From Acidobacteriota bacterium (GTDB lineage Bacteria > Acidobacteriota > Terriglobia > Terriglobales > Acidobacteriaceae): DNA of 44,919 bases. The first letter of the stretch is position 1. The number at the start of each line of letters is the position of its first letter. Both the position numbers and the translations under genes were made by a program. The notes under the pieces were generated by a model. It did no database searches. It saw only the letters and a program-made list of their open reading frames with translations, and was not told the DNA's origin. Below are positions 40,927 through 44,919 of this stretch, piece by piece. The DNA lies in contig JAJXZL010000008.1 in assembly GCA_021780075.1 (NCBI GenBank), forward strand, positions 1 through 44,919, written 5' to 3'.

Positions 40927-43047
40927 CTACGAGGTTGGGGACATGTAGCGCTCAAACCACTGCACGGCCCGGACCAGCACGTCCATCCGGTGCTCGGGGT
41001 CGACGAATCCGTGCCCTTCGTTGGGATAGACCACCAGTTGCGTCGGCACATGCTGGTCGCGCAGGGCATGCCAGAACTCAAAGGACTGCGGCGCCGGGCA
41101 CTCGCCGTCACGGTCGCCCACCACCACCAGCGTGGGCGTGCGTGCCTGCTTGATGTAGTTGATGGCCGAGCTTTTGGCGTACACGGCAGGATCGTCATAG
41201 ACCGATGCGCCAAAGTACGGAATCATCCACTGGTCAATGGAGTTCTCGCCGTAGTAGCTGAGCCAGTTAGAAAGGCCCGCGCCCGCCACCGCGGCCTTGA
41301 AGCGCTGCGTCTGGGTGACGGCGAACATGGTCATGAAGCCGCCATAGCTCCAGCCGGTGATGCCTACGCGGTTTGGGTCGATGGAGTATTTCGCCTCGAC
41401 GGCATCGACGCCGGCCAGGATGTCGCGCAGGTCGCCGTAGCCGAAGTCCTTGCGGTTGGCCTGGGTGAAGTCCTCGCCCTGGCCGAAGCTGCCGCGGGGG
41501 TTGGGCTGCAGCACAAAGTAACCCAGCGCGGAAAACGCCGCGGGGCTAAGCCCGTAACCTGCTCCCCAGCGCGACTGCACCGCCGCCGCCGGCCCGCCAT
41601 GTACCTCCACAATCAGCGGATACTTCTTGTGCGGATCGTAGCCTTTGGGCATCAGCAGCCAGCCCTGCACGCGGAACTGGTCACTGCTCCAACTGAGTGA
41701 CACCGGCTTGCCCCACGGGCGCTGGATGCCATCGTTGAAGTGCGAAAGCTGCATGACGCCTGCAAGCCCTGCGTTCATCACCATGGCAGGCTTGGCGCTA
41801 TAAATCTCCATGGGATGGTCAAAGGTGCTGGCCTGAAAAACAAACAGCGAGCGGTCTGCCGTGGAGGACAGGCTCAGGCGCATGCGGCCGTCGCCCACCG
41901 TGCCGGGGATGCTGAAGATGGGCGAACCAAAGTTGATGCCACCGGCGGGACTCACGCGGTCGCCCTGCAGGTGATAGCGCAGCAACTGGCAGTTGCCGCC
42001 GGCCAGCTCGCTCACAAACAGATGATCGTTGCCGTCCCACTCAACCCACGCGGGCGAAGTGGGCCGCCCCTGCGTCAGGTCGCGTGGCGTGCCGCCCGTA
42101 GAGGAGACAATCCACACATCTCCGCCGGTTGATCCCTGGTCGCTCATCAGCCCGCCGATAAACACAATCGTCTTGCCGTCCGGCGACCACCGCGGCACCG
42201 CAATCTGCAATCCGTGCAGCGGGCCGGACACCTCAGCCGGCGCAAGAATCGCCTTCGCCGGGCCATTCAGGGCCTGGGTGTAGAGCTTGGCCACCCACCA
42301 GTTGTTCTCTCCCGGCGGATCGGCGGCCACGTAGGCCAGAGACCTCGAATCATGCGACCAGTTGAACTCATATACATGCAGATTGGCGGGCGTCACCTGC
42401 AGCGCATTGGGCGCGGCCGTATCCATTTGTGCCACGGCGACGCGCTGAATCTCCACGTTGTCTTCGCCGATCACGCCTGACCAGGGCTTCATGGCCGCGA
42501 GCGCTCCAGCCGCACGCGTGGCTCCCTCCACATAGAGGAAGGCAATCTTGCTGCCGTCCGGCGAGAAGGCCGGCGCATTCACATAGCCCTTCAACTCCGT
42601 GACGCGGCGGGCGGGATTGCCATCAAAGCGCGCGATGTAGAGGTCGTCCTGCGTGCCGAGGCTGGCGCAGTCAGAGAAGAAGGCAAGGGCCTTCGAATCC
42701 GGCTCCCATGCGAGCCCGCGCTCGTGGCAGTACGCGTCAGGCTTGGCAGCGGCGGTGGCGCGCTCGCTCTTCTTCAGGTCATCGAGCGGCGCAATGAGAA
42801 TCTCAGAAGCCCCGCGCGCGCCCTGTATCCACGCCAGCCGCCTGCCGTCAGGCGACACAGCAACCTGGCCAATGAAATGACCTCGGTTGAGGCTCTTCAG
42901 CACTTCCTCAATGTGCGCGCGGTCAGGTGCGGCGGCAGCAGGCGTACCCTGCGCCAGCACATTGCTGAGCGAGAGAAATGGCAGCAGAGCAACAGCACCC
43001 AAGACCAATGCTGCGCGGGGAGAAATGCGAAACCGGAAACAAGACAT
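40927..43047 (-). CDS. S9-family prolyl oligopeptidase-like exported peptidase
   Basis: 706 residues from ATG 43047, which gives a normal signal peptide (ending VLAQ); ATG 43071 is an alternative with no better ribosome-binding site. The N-terminal beta-propeller has WD-like blades (AFSPDGSKIAFLYV, PRWSPDGKTIVFIGG). The C-terminal alpha/beta hydrolase carries the triad Ser567 in GWSYGG, Asp647 in VVGDRDGE and His679 in NEGHGF, with the family LIVEVHGGP and LQPNPRGSFGQGEDF. Cleaves short peptides in the periplasm or outside, probably dipeptidyl- or acylaminoacyl-peptidase-like. Confidence 0.93.
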   Translation of the reverse strand: MSCFRFRISPRAALVLGAVALLPFLSLSNVLAQGTPAAAAPDRAHIEEVLKSLNRGHFIGQVAVSPDGRRLAWIQGARGASEILIAPLDDLKKSERATAAAKPDAYCHERGLAWEPDSKALAFFSDCASLGTQDDLYIARFDGNPARRVTELKGYVNAPAFSPDGSKIAFLYVEGATRAAGALAAMKPWSGVIGEDNVEIQRVAVAQMDTAAPNALQVTPANLHVYEFNWSHDSRSLAYVAADPPGENNWWVAKLYTQALNGPAKAILAPAEVSGPLHGLQIAVPRWSPDGKTIVFIGGLMSDQGSTGGDVWIVSSTGGTPRDLTQGRPTSPAWVEWDGNDHLFVSELAGGNCQLLRYHLQGDRVSPAGGINFGSPIFSIPGTVGDGRMRLSLSSTADRSLFVFQASTFDHPMEIYSAKPAMVMNAGLAGVMQLSHFNDGIQRPWGKPVSLSWSSDQFRVQGWLLMPKGYDPHKKYPLIVEVHGGPAAAVQSRWGAGYGLSPAAFSALGYFVLQPNPRGSFGQGEDFTQANRKDFGYGDLRDILAGVDAVEAKYSIDPNRVGITGWSYGGFMTMFAVTQTQRFKAAVAGAGLSNWLSYYGENSIDQWMIPYFGASVYDDPAVYAKSSAINYIKQARTPTLVVVGDRDGECPAPQSFEFWHALRDQHVPTQLVVYPNEGHGFVDPEHRMDVLVRAVQWFERYMSPTS

Positions 43048-43185
43048 GGCAGAAATAGTATCAGGGTGCATGATGCCGGGAGCGGGGAGCGTGGCTAAGG
43101 GAATTTTTTGGAGATCTGCGCCGAAATCTGAGATATAGTTGCTCTCACCCAAGCAAGACCTAACTTGCCATGACTCGCCGGAGAA

Positions 43186-43200
43186 CGGAGTAGCTATTTG
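43186..43200 (+). promoter_or_regulatory. Ribosome-binding site deciding a TTG start
   Basis: CGGAG at 43186-43190 lies seven bases before TTG 43198 and supports it as start of the M50 protease gene. Confidence 0.6.
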
Positions 43201-44796
43201 ATACGCAGATTAAGAAAGCTATTTGGTGTTCTCTACGGCTATCTCGCAGTTATTTTTCTCATAGCCTCGCTTGGGACTATCCCCCATCTTCTACAAATGC
43301 TCCGCGAGCCTCATTACCCGCAGGCGTACATGAGTCCGCTTTTCGCTGCCTGGGGAACTGTTCTCATCGTCCTGAGCCGACTCGTCCTTGCCATCCCCGC
43401 AGTGATGGCCGTTCTGTTTACGATGGCTTGGTGGACCATCAGGACCGGCAATCCGTCGGCCCGCAGATGGGCACTCGCCTCAAGCATCGCTTTCCTTTCA
43501 CTGAATGTTCCGATCTACTTTGTCACATTTTATTTGGTTGCACATCACACGAACGGCATTCCCCAATCGCTTTACATCCTCAACGGCGCCATCGTTGCGG
43601 TAGGCATCGCCGGACTTGTTGCCTTCTGGCGGCGCGACGCAACCTCGCAGCCTGTTGCCACGCCAAGAGCACGCATTGCCGGCGACGGAACCAGCAGCAC
43701 GCTTGACACGCTCGCCGGGCTACTCGCTGGCGCCGGGGTGCTCGCCGGCATGTTCCTCTACCAGCGCTGGGGACGAGCTCACGGCCTGTACCGGCCACAT
43801 GGATATGCATACTGGATCGATATCCTTTTCATTGCATTCATCACAACATCCATCCACGAGTTAGGCCATGCATTGGTCGGACTCTCTGTCGGCATGAAAC
43901 TCCGTTCCTTCGTGCTCGGTCCATTCCACTGGTTCATTCGTGATGGTCGATGGAACTTCCAGTTTCACCCGGCAGGCATCATTTCGGCGGAGGGAGTTAC
44001 AGGCGTAGTGCCCACGGATCCGGACCAAAGCCGCTGGTCGCTCATTTCAATGATTGCAGCCGGTCCCCTTGCCAACTTGCTGACTGGGCTTGTTGCTCTG
44101 GCTGCAGCGCTGGCCGCACCGGGCAGGCCGTACGCGCCAGCATGGGAGTCCCTTTTTTTCTTCGCCACAGTAAGCCTGATCACCTTTGCTTCGAACCTTC
44201 TTCCGATCCGCGGCGAGAGGCTCTATTCAGATGGAGCGCGCATCTATCAGGTGCTCAAGGGTGGCCCGTGGGCCGATCTGTACCGCTCAGTTGCCATCGC
44301 CGGAGCCACATCCGTGACTGCTCTGCGCCCGCGCGACTACGACATCGAGGCGATCCACAGAGCGTCTGTTCTCTTCAAGCACGGGCTGCAGGCAGTACTT
44401 TTGCGGCTGCTTGCCTCGGACCACTATATCGACCTGGGTGACTTTTCACAGGCCCGTGACGCGCTGGCTGACGCCGAGCTTGTCTATCCTGATTCGGCAG
44501 CCGAGATTCCAGCCGGCCTGCACTCGATCTTCGTCTACAACAATGCGGTACTTCGTCGTGACGCCGCCGGGACTCGCCTTTGGTGGGATCGCCTGGAGTC
44601 CAAAAAGCCCACGCATTTAGGCGTCGATTACTGGCTTGCCCGCAGCGCCTTGCTGTGGATGGAGGGCAGCAGGAGCGAAGCGCTGGAGGCCTTGGCCAAG
44701 GCGAACGATATGGCCCAGTCAAAGCCGCTGGCCGGCGTGTACGAATTTGACCGCGATCGCGTGACCCTGCTGGGTAAGGCGATGGAAGAAGCCTAG
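43198..44796 (+). CDS. M50-family intramembrane metalloprotease-like protein
   Basis: 532 residues from TTG 43198, supported by CGGAG. Several membrane segments (about 10-30, 50-80, 93-115, 125-145, 170-190, 205-220, 280-310, 315-335) and the site-2-protease set: HELGH with His220, Glu221 and His224, and the second zinc motif NLLPIRGERLYSDG with Asp345. GP-LANLLTG (289-296) is the conserved loop. The last 190 residues are soluble, with TPR-like helices (ASVLFKHGLQAVLLRLL, ARDALADAELVYP, SEALEALAKANDM). Regulated intramembrane proteolysis or membrane-protein turnover is likely. Its TAG stop abuts the end of the insertion sequence. Confidence 0.88.
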   Translation: MIRRLRKLFGVLYGYLAVIFLIASLGTIPHLLQMLREPHYPQAYMSPLFAAWGTVLIVLSRLVLAIPAVMAVLFTMAWWTIRTGNPSARRWALASSIAFLSLNVPIYFVTFYLVAHHTNGIPQSLYILNGAIVAVGIAGLVAFWRRDATSQPVATPRARIAGDGTSSTLDTLAGLLAGAGVLAGMFLYQRWGRAHGLYRPHGYAYWIDILFIAFITTSIHELGHALVGLSVGMKLRSFVLGPFHWFIRDGRWNFQFHPAGIISAEGVTGVVPTDPDQSRWSLISMIAAGPLANLLTGLVALAAALAAPGRPYAPAWESLFFFATVSLITFASNLLPIRGERLYSDGARIYQVLKGGPWADLYRSVAIAGATSVTALRPRDYDIEAIHRASVLFKHGLQAVLLRLLASDHYIDLGDFSQARDALADAELVYPDSAAEIPAGLHSIFVYNNAVLRRDAAGTRLWWDRLESKKPTHLGVDYWLARSALLWMEGSRSEALEALAKANDMAQSKPLAGVYEFDRDRVTLLGKAMEEA

Positions 44797-44919
44797 AGGC
44801 TGTTATGAACTTTGCACCATGTTAGGGACTTTGCATATGCGTGCTGAGTTCTGAGCATGGAGGCATGGGTCTGAAGGGTGGAGTTGGGTATCCGAGCGAT
44901 GTGACGGATGAGGAATGGG
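44797..44919 (+). mobile_element. Left end of an IS5-family insertion sequence (partial)
   Basis: The sequence after CTAG (44793-44796) begins AGGCTGTTATGAACTTTGC, a plausible IS5-family terminal repeat, and a transposase start follows within 70 bases. CTAG fits the YTAR-type target duplication of the IS5 group. The right end lies beyond the window. Confidence 0.55.
44865..44919 (+). CDS. IS5-family transposase N-terminus (partial)
   Basis: From ATG 44865 the frame reads MGLKGGVGYPSDVTDEEW and then leaves the window. The Y-P-S-D-V/L-T-D-E-E-W motif is the typical start of IS5-family (DUF4096-containing) transposases. GGAGG lies just before the start but is closer than usual. Only 18 codons are visible, so completeness cannot be judged. 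Confidence 0.8.
   Translation, partial: MGLKGGVGYPSDVTDEEW

Noticed and set aside
1..44919. tRNA genes, rRNA genes and CRISPR arrays
   Set aside because: No cloverleaf-like or regularly spaced repeat pattern was found by eye in the intergenic regions.

Overview
The window looks like chromosome from an Acidobacteriota bacterium, probably class Terriglobia (Acidobacteriaceae-like). The basis is moderately high GC, the mix of TolC/Maf/isoaspartyl-peptidase housekeeping genes, many Sec-signal hypothetical proteins, large Ig-like/beta-propeller lipoproteins, a GH51 arabinofuranosidase and S9/M50 peptidases. This placement is an inference from gene content; no rRNA or other marker gene is present.

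Layout. (1) 1-3406: start of a divergent exported protein, a TolC-family outer-membrane channel, and a convergent maf / isoaspartyl peptidase pair. (2) 3740-20318: a plus-strand phage-particle locus of about 16.6 kb. In order it holds a small terminase-like protein, a signal-peptide-bearing tail-spike-like beta-helix protein, large terminase, a HipA-like kinase plus DUF3037 pair, a small secreted protein, portal, prohead protease, coiled-coil scaffold candidate, major capsid, three neck/connector-like proteins, tail tube, a 770-residue tail hub/tip protein and an XhlA-like holin candidate. I see no integrase, repressor, replication gene, endolysin, tape measure or attachment site. It could be a decayed prophage, a domesticated particle or gene-transfer-agent-like unit, or a satellite-like element. 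Intrinsic terminators and palindromes punctuate it. (3) 20380-27611, minus strand: a surface-polysaccharide block (NusG/UpxY-like antiterminator, TetR regulator, UDP-glucose dehydrogenase, GDP-mannose dehydratase, GDP-fucose synthase, GT4 glycosyltransferase, WcaF-like acetyltransferase), converging on the phage locus. (4) 27976-30317: cysteine desulfurase plus MnmA, a YrvO-MnmA-type pair for tRNA 2-thiouridine. (5) 30454-32335: small membrane/exported proteins and two diverged copies of a 68-bp repeat. (6) 32478-36625: GH51 arabinofuranosidase, a YVTN beta-propeller, and DUF948/YtxH membrane proteins. (7) 36833-38118: nusB with a VOC-like/lumazine synthase fusion. (8) 38253-44796: a Cys-rich lipoprotein, an S9 peptidase, and an M50 membrane metalloprotease whose stop codon abuts the start of an IS5-family insertion sequence at the right edge.

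The functional groups are: an outer-membrane efflux channel; packaging, capsid and short tail modules in canonical order but with a HipA-like kinase/DUF3037 cassette and two exported proteins in the packaging-proximal half; nucleotide-sugar supply feeding a glycosyltransferase and acetyltransferase under a dedicated antiterminator; sulfur transfer from the desulfurase to MnmA; and ribH-nusB as a translationally coupled housekeeping pair. The observations most worth following are the integrase-less, tape-measure-less particle locus with its kinase/DUF3037 insert, its shared intergenic motif and terminators, and the VOC-RibH fusion.
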